A stretch of 64,000 nucleotides of DNA from Palsa-1033 sp963735455 (GTDB lineage Bacteria > Chloroflexota > Limnocylindria > Limnocylindrales > CSP1-4): positions 372,001-436,000 of the forward strand of contig CAVTKZ010000003.1 in assembly GCA_963735455.1 (NCBI GenBank). Reading direction: 5' to 3'. The notes under the pieces are model-generated. The model was not told the DNA's origin, made no database searches, and saw only the letters and a program-made list of their open reading frames with translations. The position numbers and the translations under genes are program-made. Of the stretch, positions 9,562 to 19,318 are shown piece by piece (positions within the stretch are counted from its first letter, which is position 1; each line of letters begins with the position of its first letter).

Positions 9562-10435
9562 TCAGAGGACCTTGGCGAAGGCCGGCTCGAGCCGCTTGAA
9601 GATCGAAGATCGCGAAGCCGATCAGGACGACGAGACGCAGCAGCAGGATGCCCAGCCCGGCCCAGTCGGGCGGGCCGGGGACGCCCTTCGGGCCGGCGTA
9701 GATCACGTCGTGGTAGGACTCGAACAGGACGACCCACGGGTTGAGCTTGTACAGCTCGGCCAGGATCCCGTACTTGGCCGGATCGAGCTCCTTGGTCGCA
9801 TACAGCGCCGGCGACAGGTAGAACCACAGCCGGAGGAGGTGGCGTTCGAGGTTGCCCAGGTCGCGGAAGAAGACGTTGATCGCGGCGAACACGATGCACA
9901 GCGACAGCGAGAAGAAGAACTGGACGACGGCGACCGCCGGGATCAGGAGCAGGTAGGGCGTGATCCGGTCGGCGTAGAACAGGAGCATCATCGCCAGGAG
10001 CGGGATCAGCCCGAACATGAAGCTGACCACGCCGCTGGCCGTGGCGGCCACCGGCAGGACGATCGCCGGGAACTTGACCTGGCGGATGATCGCCTCACGC
10101 GAGGTGACCGACAGGATCGCATCGCTCATGCTCGTCGAGAACCACTTCCAGGGCAGGATCGCGGCGAACACGAAGAGCGGGTAGTCGGCCCCGCCCTTGC
10201 CCAGGATCACGGCCACGAACAGGACGTAGACGGCCATCTGGAGGAGCGGGTCGAGGACCCACCAGATGTTGCCCAGCACGGTGTTGGCGCCGTGCTTGAC
10301 CATGTCCGCCTGGACCAGGTAGCGGACGAGCTGGCGGCGTGACCAGATCTCGCGCAGGCCCTCGACCACCAGCTCGATCGGGCCCGGGCGCGCACGCGTC
10401 TGGATCCGGCGAACCGGCCGGGTCGTGGTAGCCAT
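9562..10435 (-). CDS. ABC-2 type polysaccharide export permease (Wzm/TagG type), one 3' frameshift
   Basis: This is a membrane permease of about 290 residues with six predicted helices. Seen are LVQADMVKHGANTVLGNIWW, VYVLFVAVILGKG, FAAILPWKWFSTSMSDAIL, and a long hydrophobic core ending in NPWVVLFESYHDVIY. It is expected to move lipid-linked glycan across the inner membrane with the ATPase encoded 1 base downstream. A frame change near 9600 alters the last helix. After correction the protein ends ...FKRLEPAFAKVL at TGA 9562-9564. The gene is transcribed away from the methyltransferase and toward the glycosyltransferases. Confidence 0.85.
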
Positions 10436-10445
10436 TACGGTCGGT

Positions 10446-10451
10446 AGCCTA
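10446..10451 (-). promoter_or_regulatory. Candidate -10 TAGGCT for the glycan-export ABC operon
   Basis: TAGGCT on the minus strand lies 10 bases upstream of the permease ATG, with no Shine-Dalgarno between. The same hexamer precedes the cyclase regulator (38287-38292) and glutamine synthetase (45630-45635). The short spacing suggests a leaderless or nearly leaderless mRNA. Confidence 0.4.
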
Positions 10452-10486
10452 GCATGGCGGTCCGCTCCGGACGGCTTCCGGCTCGG

Positions 10487-11392
10487 TCAGCCTGAGCGCC
10501 GCCGGGCGACCAGCAATTCGGTCGATGGCCCGCCCCAGCAGACCTTGGTCACGGCCCGATCGATCCAGCCCAGGATCCGCCCCAGGCGATAGCCCCGGAT
10601 CGGCTCGTCCATCAGGCGCTGCTCGGTGCGACTCCACCAGTCGTTGGCCAGCCTGCTCAGGGGTCCCGGTGGAAGGTCCAGCGCGGGATGCATCGTGACG
10701 AAGATCGGCATCCGGCCGAGGACCTCGAAGCCGGCCTCGGTCAGGCAGGCGTGGTAGTGGGCGAGGGTCCGGCTTGCCTGGTGAAAGCCCCGGAACGGCT
10801 GGCCGTGGAGGAACAGGTCCGACACGAGCAGCAGGCCGCCCGGTCGGGTGACCCGGCCGGCTTCCCGGAGCGCCGCCGCGAAGCGCTCGTCGTCGGTGAT
10901 GTGGAACAGGACGTCGAAGGCGGTCACGATATCGGCCGACGCGTCGGGCAGCGGCCACCGTTCGGACGCGTCGGCCTCGAAGAATCGGTACTCCGGGTAC
11001 TTCGCGGTCAGCCGTTCGGTGACGACCGTGGTGATGTCCAGGCCGACCAGGGAGCCGATCCCGCGCCGCTTCCACTCGTCGATGAAATAGCCGGTGCCGG
11101 GGCCCAGCTCGACCACGTCGGCCCCGTCGACCTTGATCCGGAAACGCCGGATCGTCCGACCGATCACGACCAGGCGCTGGCGGTAGAGGGCGAGGTTGAA
11201 CGGCCGGCCCAGCCGGCTGTAGCCCACCCCGATCATGTCGAAATGGTGGCGCAGGCGGCTCTCCCAGAACGCGGCTGGGTCGTAGACCGGCGGATCGGCG
11301 GGCAGGGCCTCGACCGCCACGGCCGCGGCCGCCGCGCCGTCCGGCGCCGGGACTGCGACGTGGTCGGCGTCCGGCGGTGGGTTGGGCTGCAT
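10487..11392 (-). CDS. Class I SAM-dependent methyltransferase
   Basis: The 301-residue protein starts MQPNPPPDADH at the complement of 11392. After a 40-residue Ala/Pro-rich lead it has DVVELGPGTGYFIDEW (motif I, the SAM-binding glycine loop). LVGLDITTVV follows, then IVTAFDVLFHITDDERFAAAL (motif IV region) and RPGGLLLVSDLFLHG. This is the usual layout of Methyltransf_11/25 proteins. It lies divergently from the CgeB-like gene and next to the glycan exporter, so a glycan-modifying O-methyltransferase is a fair guess, but the acceptor is not shown. Nothing suggests truncation. Confidence 0.8.
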   Translation of the reverse strand: MQPNPPPDADHVAVPAPDGAAAAAVAVEALPADPPVYDPAAFWESRLRHHFDMIGVGYSRLGRPFNLALYRQRLVVIGRTIRRFRIKVDGADVVELGPGTGYFIDEWKRRGIGSLVGLDITTVVTERLTAKYPEYRFFEADASERWPLPDASADIVTAFDVLFHITDDERFAAALREAGRVTRPGGLLLVSDLFLHGQPFRGFHQASRTLAHYHACLTEAGFEVLGRMPIFVTMHPALDLPPGPLSRLANDWWSRTEQRLMDEPIRGYRLGRILGWIDRAVTKVCWGGPSTELLVARRRSG

Positions 11393-11455
11393 CTGGCCAT
11401 GATCGCCGACCCGGGTCGATGACGTGCCGCGGCGCCGTGCGCGACAATGCCGGCC

Positions 11456-13339
11456 ATGGCAGACGATCGGTCCGATGGTCCGGGCGGCTCGGATCCCGGG
11501 ATCACCCAGCGGACAGCCGAGGCGTATCACCTTGACCTGATCGCCGAGCTCGAGGCGGACAACCGACGCCTGCGCGAACGGGCCGACACCCTCCAGCGCT
11601 GGCTGAACGAGCGGACCTCGGAGCTGCGCGCCTTCGGAGTCGCTGCCCAGGCTGCCCAGGCTGCCCGGCGGGTCGTCCATCAGCCCACGCTCCTGGCCCA
11701 CTTGCCGGGCGCGACGATCCGGGCGATCTCGGGCCGCAAGCGGGCTGCCCGCGAACCGGCCGCGACCGCCGCTTCGGCCGTGGCCCCGCCCCCGGCCGCC
11801 CGCCTCGGCGCCCAGCCTTCCCGGATCCCCTTGCCCCGCGATCTTGCCGGCCTGACAATCGCGCTGGTTGTCGACGAGCCGCTGGCCCTGGCCCTTGCAC
11901 CTGAATGCACGACGATCCGGGTCCGGCCGGACGACTGGCAGGCGGCACTGACCCAGCGACGACCGGACCTGCTCCTCGTGGAATCGGCCTGGCGAGCGAC
12001 CGCCGGGGCGTGGCAGTACCGGATCGCGTGGTACGGGCATCCCCTCGCGATCGGCCTCGACGACCTCCGGGCGCTGACCGAGTGGTGTGCGTCGAACGGC
12101 ATTCCGAGTGTCTTCTGGGACACCGCCGGCCTCGTGGCCGAGGGTCGCTTCGACGAGGCCGCTTCGATGTTCGACGTGATCCTGGTCGCCGAGCCGGCGA
12201 CGATCGCCCACTACGACGCGCTGCCGACCCGCCGGGCGAGTGTGGTCGACAGCCTGGCGCCCGGGGTCCAGTTCCGGCGCCACCATCCCGGCCGACGGGC
12301 CGGAACCGGGATGCCGGCGAGCCCCCGGATCGTCTTCGTGGGCGCCTACGATCGGTCCCGCCCGCTGGCCGACCGCGAGGCGCTCGACCGGCTCCTTGCG
12401 GCCGGGCTGCAGCACGGCCTGGCGATCTTCGACACGGCCGGGATCGCCGGCCCCGATGCGGCCGGCTTCCCAGAGCGCTTTCAGGGCGTGATCGCACCGT
12501 TCGTTGGGACGGCGAACCTGCCCGAGGTCCTCCGAACCGCCGACCTCGTCCTGGTCGACGCCCCGGGCGGCGATGCCCTGGGCATCCCCGTGGCTGCGCT
12601 CGAGGCGCTGAGCTCCGGCACGCCGATCGTCACGACGCCAAATCGGGCGCTTCGCGAGCGCTTCGGCGACCTGCTTCCGGGCGCTTCCGCGGCAGATGAC
12701 CCTGGGCGGGCGATCGAGGCGATCCTGGCCGACCCGGATGCTGCCCGGAGTCGCCTGGAATCGGCCGTCCTGCCCGAGCTGGCCCGGGCCGACCGGATCG
12801 GCGCTCGCCTCGTCCGGATCGCCCAGGCGGCCGGGCTCAGCGTCCTGCCCAGCCGGCCGTCGATCGCGGTGGCCGTCCTCGACGGGGGCCCCGGGCCCCG
12901 CCCGGCTCTCGCGACGGCCCTCGCCGGCCTGGCCGATGCGTCGGAGTTCCTGATCGGGACGAGCGACTGGGCTGGATCCGGTTCAGCGCTGGTGGCTGCG
13001 CTCAGGGAGCGTCGGCCCGATGTCCCGGTCCGGCTGATCGAGCAGTCGTCTGAGCTCGTCCCGGGGCTCCGCCTCGAGCGCCTGGCCGGCGCCTCGACCG
13101 CCGACTGGTTCGGGGCCTGGTTCGATCGGCCCTCGAAGAGTGATCGAGCCGCTGCAGGGGACGGAGCGTCGAGTGACCCGCTCGCGTGGTTCGTCGTCGC
13201 CACGGCGTACACCGGAGACGACCGGGTCCGGGGTGGCGACCCGCGCCTGCCGCTCCTCGTTCGGCGCAGCGCGGTGGCGTCCGGCGACTGGCCGGCCGGA
13301 GCCGATCTGCGCGAACGGGTTGCCGCCGGGCCGGCCTGA
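11456..13339 (+). CDS. CgeB-like glycosyltransferase with N-terminal coiled coil (module A, gene 1)
   Basis: The protein has about 627 residues. It starts with a predicted coiled coil (HLDLIAELEADNRRLRERA), then a basic stretch. A CgeB-like region follows with the motifs PDLLLVESAWRATAGAWQY, GIPSVFWDTAGL, FDVILVAEP and RIVFVGAYDRSRPLADREAL. Next come VAALEALSSGTPIVTTPNRA, typical of the CgeB C-terminal GT-B half. The last 170 residues (SIAVAVLDGGPGPRPALATAL and after) resemble the start of a GT2-like domain without a clear DxD. ATG 11456 is preferred over ATG 11447 because a GACAAT hexamer sits 7 bases upstream. The stop overlaps the next ATG (TGATG). A divergent paralogue lies at 29425-31767. 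The glycan acceptor is unknown. Confidence 0.72.
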   Translation: MADDRSDGPGGSDPGITQRTAEAYHLDLIAELEADNRRLRERADTLQRWLNERTSELRAFGVAAQAAQAARRVVHQPTLLAHLPGATIRAISGRKRAAREPAATAASAVAPPPAARLGAQPSRIPLPRDLAGLTIALVVDEPLALALAPECTTIRVRPDDWQAALTQRRPDLLLVESAWRATAGAWQYRIAWYGHPLAIGLDDLRALTEWCASNGIPSVFWDTAGLVAEGRFDEAASMFDVILVAEPATIAHYDALPTRRASVVDSLAPGVQFRRHHPGRRAGTGMPASPRIVFVGAYDRSRPLADREALDRLLAAGLQHGLAIFDTAGIAGPDAAGFPERFQGVIAPFVGTANLPEVLRTADLVLVDAPGGDALGIPVAALEALSSGTPIVTTPNRALRERFGDLLPGASAADDPGRAIEAILADPDAARSRLESAVLPELARADRIGARLVRIAQAAGLSVLPSRPSIAVAVLDGGPGPRPALATALAGLADASEFLIGTSDWAGSGSALVAALRERRPDVPVRLIEQSSELVPGLRLERLAGASTADWFGAWFDRPSKSDRAAAGDGASSDPLAWFVVATAYTGDDRVRGGDPRLPLLVRRSAVASGDWPAGADLRERVAAGPA

Positions 13340-14871
13340 TGACCCGGATCCTGTTCTACTCGGCGGCAAACCTGAATACGATCGATGGCTCCGCGATCTG
13401 GGTCCAGTCCGTCGCCGAGACCCTGCACGTCGGCCCGACGACGGAGATCGTCCTGCCTCTGCGGGCGCCGGAGACCCGCGACGTCATCACCGGCCTCCTC
13501 CGCCGCCTGCCCAGGGTCACGCTCGTGCCCGCCCAGCAGGCGGTCAGCCGCAAGCTCGAGGCGAGCGGGATCGCCACGAATGAGGCCCTCGACCTGATCG
13601 AGCGGCTCGATCGCGAGGCTGCCTTCGACGTGATCCTGATCCGCAAGTTCGAGGTCGCCCTGGCCGCGGTCCGCCGGGAGCGCCTCCGCTCCCGGTTGTG
13701 GAGCACCTACGTCCTGGAGCCTGAGAACGACCCGAAGTCGGCGGCCCATGCCCGCGACCTGGCCGAGATCGCCGTGGGCTCGCGTTACCTGGTGGCCCAG
13801 TCCGAGGAGATGCGGGCGCTGACCGAGGCGATCGTGGCCGCCGCCCGGGGCAAGACGATCCTTCTGCCGCCTGCGATTCCCAGCAACCCGGCCCGACGGG
13901 CGGATCCCGACCGGATCGTGCCCCGCCTGATCTACACGGGCAAGTTCAGTCCGTTCTACCCGGTCCGCCAGATGGTCGCCATCTTTGCGGAGTTGCGGGG
14001 CGAGATCCCCGGCCTCGAATTCCACGTTGTCGGCGACAAGATCCACCGCCCGCGCGATGAGCCGACCCACGCGCCGCTCCTGGACCAGGCGCTGACCGGC
14101 ACGCCCGGGCTGATCTGGCATGGCGGCCTGCCGCGTGACCAGGTCGAGCAGCTCGTTGCCGAGGGCGGAGTGGCGCTGAGCCTGTGGGACTACCGCTTCG
14201 GGTCGCGGATGAACGACCTGGTCATCTCGACCAAGCTCCTCGACTACGCCTCGGTCGGCGTCCCAGTGATCCTGAATCGGACCGCCGCCCAGGAGTCGGT
14301 CCTGGGCCCGGATTACCCGCTCTTCGTGACCAGCCTGGACCAGGTCCTGCCGCTCCTCCGCCGGACCCTCCGCGACCCGGGCCTCTATCGCGAAGCGTCG
14401 GAGCGGACGTTCGCCGGCAGCCGCGCCTTCACCTACCCCAATGCCTTCGCCGGGATCGCCCCGTTCCTCGAAGGGGCCGGCTCAAGAGAGCTGCTCCACC
14501 GTTCGAAGCTGCCCGGCGCGGAGCGCAATATCGGGGTCTTCGGAATGGCCGCCCGGCCCGATCGGCGGTCGGTGATCGAGGCGATCGCCACGGCGCTCGC
14601 AAGCCGCGACGAGCGCTATCGGGTCGTCGTGGCAGGCGGCTCCTCGGCAGGGTCGGCAGGGGCCATCCCCACGCTCTCGTTTGTGCCCGCCGATGACCCG
14701 CCCAACTGGCTCCGGATCGTTGGCCCGGTGATCGTCGACCCATCCGACGCCGCCGCCCTCGAGCAGGTCGCTGGGGCGGGCTCGAGGGCGATCACCGTCA
14801 CCGAGCCCGGGCAGGTCCTGGCCAGCATCTTCGGCGCTGCCGGCGGCGATGGCGCCGCCCCGGCGGCCTGA
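13339..14871 (+). CDS. Uncharacterised GT-B glycosyltransferase with NLN-x-IDGSAIW signature (module A, gene 2)
   Basis: The protein has 510 residues. The N-terminus ILFYSAANLNTIDGSAIW (residues 4-21) is shared in pattern with the first half of the fused gene at 27160-29428. Other shared motifs are FDVILIRKFE, LIYTGKFSPFYPVRQMVAIF, FHVVGDKIH, TPGLIWHGGLPRDQ and STKLLDYASVGVPVILNR, consistent with a GT4-like donor domain. The last 120 residues (GVFGMAARPDRRSVIEAI and on) look like the beginning of a second unit that is not completed. Start ATG overlaps the stop of the CgeB-like gene, and the stop overlaps the next gene's ATG, so the three are surely co-transcribed. Confidence 0.75.
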   Translation: MTRILFYSAANLNTIDGSAIWVQSVAETLHVGPTTEIVLPLRAPETRDVITGLLRRLPRVTLVPAQQAVSRKLEASGIATNEALDLIERLDREAAFDVILIRKFEVALAAVRRERLRSRLWSTYVLEPENDPKSAAHARDLAEIAVGSRYLVAQSEEMRALTEAIVAAARGKTILLPPAIPSNPARRADPDRIVPRLIYTGKFSPFYPVRQMVAIFAELRGEIPGLEFHVVGDKIHRPRDEPTHAPLLDQALTGTPGLIWHGGLPRDQVEQLVAEGGVALSLWDYRFGSRMNDLVISTKLLDYASVGVPVILNRTAAQESVLGPDYPLFVTSLDQVLPLLRRTLRDPGLYREASERTFAGSRAFTYPNAFAGIAPFLEGAGSRELLHRSKLPGAERNIGVFGMAARPDRRSVIEAIATALASRDERYRVVVAGGSSAGSAGAIPTLSFVPADDPPNWLRIVGPVIVDPSDAAALEQVAGAGSRAITVTEPGQVLASIFGAAGGDGAAPAA

Positions 14872-16101
14872 TGGGCAAGACCGACGAGCGCGCCGGCACG
14901 CGGGCGCGGCGGCCGATCGCCATGATCGTCCACTCCCACTACGAGGAGGATCCCCGCGTCCGACGCGAGGCCGAATCGCTGGTCGAGCGCGGCCGCGACG
15001 GTCGACGTCTTCGGCCTCCGCCGGGCGGGCGACGCCGGCCGAGGCGACGATCGACGGCGTCCACCTCCGGCGGCTCGGCGTCGAGCGACACCAGGGGGCG
15101 GGGATCCGGCACCTACCTGCGCGAGTACCTGTCCTTCCTGGCCCGCGCCGGCTGGGCCGTGACCCGGGCCCAGCGCCGGCGTCACTACGCCGTCGTCCAG
15201 GTCCACTCCCTGCCCGACTTCCTGGTCTTCAGCGGACTGCCCTTGCGGATCGTCGGGGTGCCCCTCCTGCTCGACCTGCACGAGGCGATGCCCGAGTTCT
15301 TCCGGATGCGCTTTCCCGGCTCGGGCGGCGGCCTGGCCCACCGCCTGCTGCTGCTCCAGGAGCGCCTGAGCATCGGCCTCGCCAGCGCCGTGATCACCGT
15401 CAACGAGGCCCTCGCCGACCGGCTGGTCGAGCTGGGCGTGCCGGCCGCACAAGGTCTCGGTCATGCTCAACAGCCCGTCCCTGCGCCGCTTCGACCCAGC
15501 CGCCCAGCCGCCTCGGCCGTTCATGGCCGATGGCGTCCTGCGCCTGGTCTACGCCGGCGCCCTGACCCCGATCTACGAGCTCGACGTCGTGCTCCGCAGC
15601 CTGGCCCGGATCCGCGAGCTGCGGCCGGGGCTGCCGGTCGAGCTCGAGATCTATGGCCGGGGCGACGGCGAGGCCGGCCTCAAGGAGCTCGTCAGCGAGC
15701 TCGGCCTCGAATCGGCCGTCCGCTTCCACGGCCGAATCCCGATCGCCGGGGTGCCCGGCGCGATCGCCGCCGGCGATATCGGACTGGCGCCCACGAGCCG
15801 CAACCGGTTCACCGAGATGAGCCTGTCCACCAAGCTCTTCGAGTACGGCGCCATGGATCGTCCGATCGTCGCCTCGTCGCTGCCCCTCGTCGAGCGCCTC
15901 TTCCCGGCCGGCGCGATCGCGACCTACCGGCCGGGCGACCCGGACGACCTGGCTGCCGTGCTCCTGCGCCTGGTCGACGATCCGGCCGGTCGTGAACGGG
16001 CCGTGGCCCTGGCCCGGGTCCGGATCGGCGAGCTCGCCTGGGATCACGAGGCCGACCGGCTGATGGCCTTGATCGATCGGCTGGCCGACGACCCGTCCTG
16101 A
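14871..16101 (+). CDS. GT4 family glycosyltransferase, several frameshifts (module A, gene 3)
   Basis: Read through indels near 14996, 15035, 15105 and 15450, this is an ordinary GT4 enzyme of about 410 residues. Seen are AMIVHSHYEEDPRVRREAES (the classic N-terminal loop), YLREYLSFLARA, VVQVHSLPDFLVFSGL and LLLDLHEAMPEFF. The donor half follows with LVYAGALTPIYELDVVLRSL, RFHGRIPIAGVPGAIAAGDI and MSLSTKLFEYGAMDRPIVAS. ATG 14871 overlaps the previous TGA. The reading frame from 15463 to the stop is clean. It is likely the last gene of module A, with a 154-base gap before the foldase gene. Confidence 0.75.
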
Positions 16102-16194
16102 GCCGTAGCCCTGAGCGGCAACCCTAAGCGACAGCAATGACCGGCCGACCTCGGCCCGGGCTCGGGCTCCGGAGGGATGTACGGTACGATGTCG

Positions 16195-16200
16195 AACCGC
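16195..16200 (+). promoter_or_regulatory. Candidate -10 TACGAT upstream of the parvulin foldase
   Basis: TACGAT fits the TAnnnT pattern seen elsewhere in the window and lies in the gap after the glycan module, 55 bases before ATG 16256. No strong -35 is visible. Confidence 0.3.
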
Positions 16201-16255
16201 CACGCCGCGGCCGACGATCGGGCCCGGCGCGCTCCCCAGAGGACCATCGACGCGA

Positions 16256-18009
16256 ATGACGCAACGTGCCAAGCCGGCCGCGCCGCGGCCCCGACGATCG
16301 TCGAGCGACCGCTCCAGCCGGCGAACCCTGTACCTCAACATCGCCTTCCTGCTGATCATCCTGGTCGGCTCCGCGACCCTGATCGGCGCGGCGATCGCGT
16401 CGTATGCCGGGGCCCACTGGGCCGAGGTCGCCAACGTCAACGGCGTCTCGATCAATCGCGACCAGGCCACGGCCGCGGCCGACGTGGACGTGTTCAAGCT
16501 GACGTACCAGATCTCCCAGCTCCACGATGACCTGTCGGCGGGGCGGATCAGCCAGGCCGACTTCGACAGCCAGAACAGCAACCTGACCCAGGCCGAGCAG
16601 AACGTCTCGAGCGGGGTCGTCGATGCCCTCGTCGACGATGAGCTCCAGTCCCAGCTGGCCAAGCAGAACGGGATCAGCGTCACCGACCAGCAGGTCGATG
16701 CCCAGGTCCTGCTCGACGCGACGGAGCAGGAGTCGCGCCACGTCCTGATGATCGCCGTCACGCCGCTGCCCTCAGGCACCACCGCGACGGATGCGGGCAA
16801 GGCGATCGCTCGGCAGACTGCCGAGGCGGCCGATGGCCAGCTCCGCTCCGGGACTCGCCTTCGCCACTGTGGCCAAGGAGTTCTCGACCGACTCGACCGC
16901 GGCCGACGGCGGCGACATCGGCTGGATCCGCCAGGCGACCGCCACCCAGGACCCGAACCTGGTCAGCGCGATCTTTGCCCTGCCGGCCAGCGGCGGCCTG
17001 ACCAGCATCATCACCGGCACCGACGGCTCGTACCTGATCGCCCAGGTCGTGGCCAGCGCACCGGCCACGGTCGATCCCAACTACCAGCAGCGGATCAAGG
17101 ACGCCGGGGTGAGCATGGATGCCTACCGGGCCGAGACCAGGGCAGGGCTGGTCGCCCAGGCGCTGGCAACGAAGATCACCAACGACGCCACCACGGTCGC
17201 CTCGGTCCAGCGCGAGGTGAGCGAGATCAAGATCGACACGAGCGCCTACACCGGTCCCGGCGACCAGGTCCGGGCGCGCCACATCCTGTACACCCCGGGC
17301 AACACCGATCCGAGCAGCAGCCAGCCCGATCCCGTCCGACGATCCCGGCTGGGCGGTTGCCGAGTCGGAGGCCCAGCTGACGTACACCAAGCTCAAGGCG
17401 GTCGAAGGAACGCCCGACGAGGCGACCGAGTTCGCGACGATCGCCCAGACCGACAGCAAGGACACCGGCTCGGCGGCCGACGGCGGGCTGCTGCCCTACT
17501 ACGACCAGGGCTCCGGCCTCGACTCGGCGTTCGCCGCGGCGATCTTCGCGCCGAACCTGAAGGCCGGCGACCTGCTCGCGCCCGTCCGCAGCCAGTTCGG
17601 CTACCACGTCATCCTGATCGACTCGATCCGGCCGGCCCCGGCCGATCGAGCGGCCGCGCTCCAGAAGCAGGCGGCCACCGCCGGGGCCGATTTCGCGGCC
17701 CTGGCCAAGGCCAACTCCGACGCCACCGATGCCGCCCAGGGCGGCGACATGGGCTGGATCGCCCGGGACCAGCTGACCGAGGAGCAGGAGAACGCGATCT
17801 TCGCCGCGCCGGTCGGCTCGGTCAGCGCGGTGATCACCCTGTCCGATGGGCTGTACATCTTCAAGGTGAGCCAGGAGACGACCCGCCTGCCCGACGCCAG
17901 CCAGATCGCGACCCTGAAGGGCTCGGCGTTCAACAACTGGTACACGATCCAGAAGGCGAAGGCGACGATCACCGGCCCGGACATCACCCCGAGCTCTGTA
18001 GCCCCGTAG
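16256..18009 (+). CDS. Membrane-anchored peptidyl-prolyl isomerase with three parvulin-like domains, two frameshifts
   Basis: This SurA/PrsA-like foldase has about 584 residues after correction. A cytoplasmic basic head is followed by one membrane helix (YLNIAFLLIILVGSATLIGA, about residues 23-50), so the catalytic part is extracytoplasmic. A SurA-N-like helical region (VDALVDDELQSQLAKQNGI) leads into three rotamase-like units. Each has a GGDIGWI, GGLLPYY or GGDMGWI core followed by an IF-x-(A/P) segment and a ...YHVI or ...YIFKV strand. The second also has VRARHILYTPG. Frame changes near 16848 and 17337 divide the annotated frame. The MazG gene starts 8 bases downstream. It would fold secreted or cell-envelope proteins. 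Confidence 0.8.
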
Positions 18010-18016
18010 GCCGCGG

Positions 18017-19318
18017 ATGCTCGACGCGCTGCTCGCCGAAGCCAGGCTGCGCTGGGGCCTCGACGCCTCCCTCGGCCTGCAGGTCGCGGCCGCCGAGCGA
18101 CTGATCGGGACGCCGATCGAGGCCAGCCGGCCGTTGATCATCGTGCCCCTGGCGGCCCTCGGCGGCGCCGCCGCCCCGGCCGCCGAAAAGGGCGCGCCGA
18201 TCGACCAGGCGTTGGCCGGCCGCCACGGGCCGCTCGGCCGCGATCCGCTGACCCTCCTCGGCCGGCTCTACCCGGCGGATCACCCGGTCGGCCGCTTCGG
18301 CTCGAGCACGGAATCGACGATCGGCGCGCTGACCGCCGCCGACCTGCGCGCGCCGCTGTACATCGGGCCGCTCGCTCCCGAGCTGGCCAGCGCCGGGCCC
18401 TGGTCGATGCCCTGGATCAGCCACCGCCTGCGCCAGCCCGACGGCTGCCCGTGGGATCGTGAGCAGACCCATGCCTCGCTGCGCAAGCACCTCCTCGAGG
18501 AGGCCTACGAGGTCTACGACGCACTGGCCGATGGACCTACTCCGGCCCTCGCCGGGGAGCTCGGCGACCTGCTCCTGCAGGTCATCCTCCATGCCCAGCT
18601 GGCTGCCGAGGCCGGCGTCTTCGACCTGGCCGATGTCCAGGCGGGCCTGGCGACCAAGATCGTCCGCCGCCATCCCCATGTCTTCGGCACGGCCGAGGCG
18701 CACACCGCAAGCGACGTCAACCGCCAGTGGGAGCGAATCAAGGCCGACGAGCGGGCGACGGCCGCCGAGGCCGAGGCTGCCGAGCCGGATCGGGGTGACA
18801 CGGCCCCGACAGGAGCTCCTGCTCCGAAGAGCGCTCTCGACGGGATCAGCCGCTCGATGCCGGCCCTCGCCGCCAGCCAGGAGATGCAGGAGCGGGCCGC
18901 CGCCCTGGGCTACGACTGGCCGACGATCGAGGGGATCCTGGCCAAGCTCCACGAGGAGCTCGGCGAGCTGCTCGCCGCCGGCTCGGACACCAATCGCGAG
19001 GAGGAGCTGGGCGACCTGCTGATGGTCGCGGTCAACCTCGGCCGGCGCCAGGGCGTCGAGGCCGAGGCCGCCCTGCGCTCGGCGAACGACAAGTTCCGGC
19101 GCCGCTTCCGGAGCGTCGAGCGCCAGGCCGCCGAGCAGGGCGTCGCCCTGCGCGACCTCGACTTCGACCAGCTCGACGTGCTCTGGGCGCGGGCCAAGTC
19201 CGAAGAGCATGCTGCCCTTGAGCCGCGCGCTACTGAGCAGCCCGCCCACGCGCAGCCCGCCCAGGAGCAGCAGGCCACCGAGCACCAGGCCACCGACCAG
19301 TTGGAGACGCCGCGATGA
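18017..19318 (+). CDS. mazG: MazG nucleoside triphosphate pyrophosphohydrolase with remnant N-terminal domain
   Basis: This house-cleaning enzyme hydrolyses nucleoside triphosphates to monophosphate and pyrophosphate. It has two MazG units. In the first, CPWDREQTHASLRKHLLEEA is followed by GELGDLLLQVILHAQ, with the E-x2-E and E-x2-D metal ligands. The second has ILAKLHEELGELLAA and REEELGDLLMVAVNLGR. The first 125 residues (LGRLYPADHPVGRFG and DLRAPLYIGPL) match the tail of the tetrapyrrole-methylase domain that precedes MazG in YabN-type proteins, but the SAM-binding start is absent. The C-terminus is a Gln/Ala/Thr-rich tail. The stop overlaps the RNase PH start (ATGA). Confidence 0.88.
   Translation: MLDALLAEARLRWGLDASLGLQVAAAERLIGTPIEASRPLIIVPLAALGGAAAPAAEKGAPIDQALAGRHGPLGRDPLTLLGRLYPADHPVGRFGSSTESTIGALTAADLRAPLYIGPLAPELASAGPWSMPWISHRLRQPDGCPWDREQTHASLRKHLLEEAYEVYDALADGPTPALAGELGDLLLQVILHAQLAAEAGVFDLADVQAGLATKIVRRHPHVFGTAEAHTASDVNRQWERIKADERATAAEAEAAEPDRGDTAPTGAPAPKSALDGISRSMPALAASQEMQERAAALGYDWPTIEGILAKLHEELGELLAAGSDTNREEELGDLLMVAVNLGRRQGVEAEAALRSANDKFRRRFRSVERQAAEQGVALRDLDFDQLDVLWARAKSEEHAALEPRATEQPAHAQPAQEQQATEHQATDQLETPR

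Noticed and set aside
10487..12415. A 642-residue methyltransferase with a long N-terminal extension
   Set aside because: The first 340 residues are antisense to the CgeB-like gene and low in complexity; the real start is ATG at the complement of 11392.
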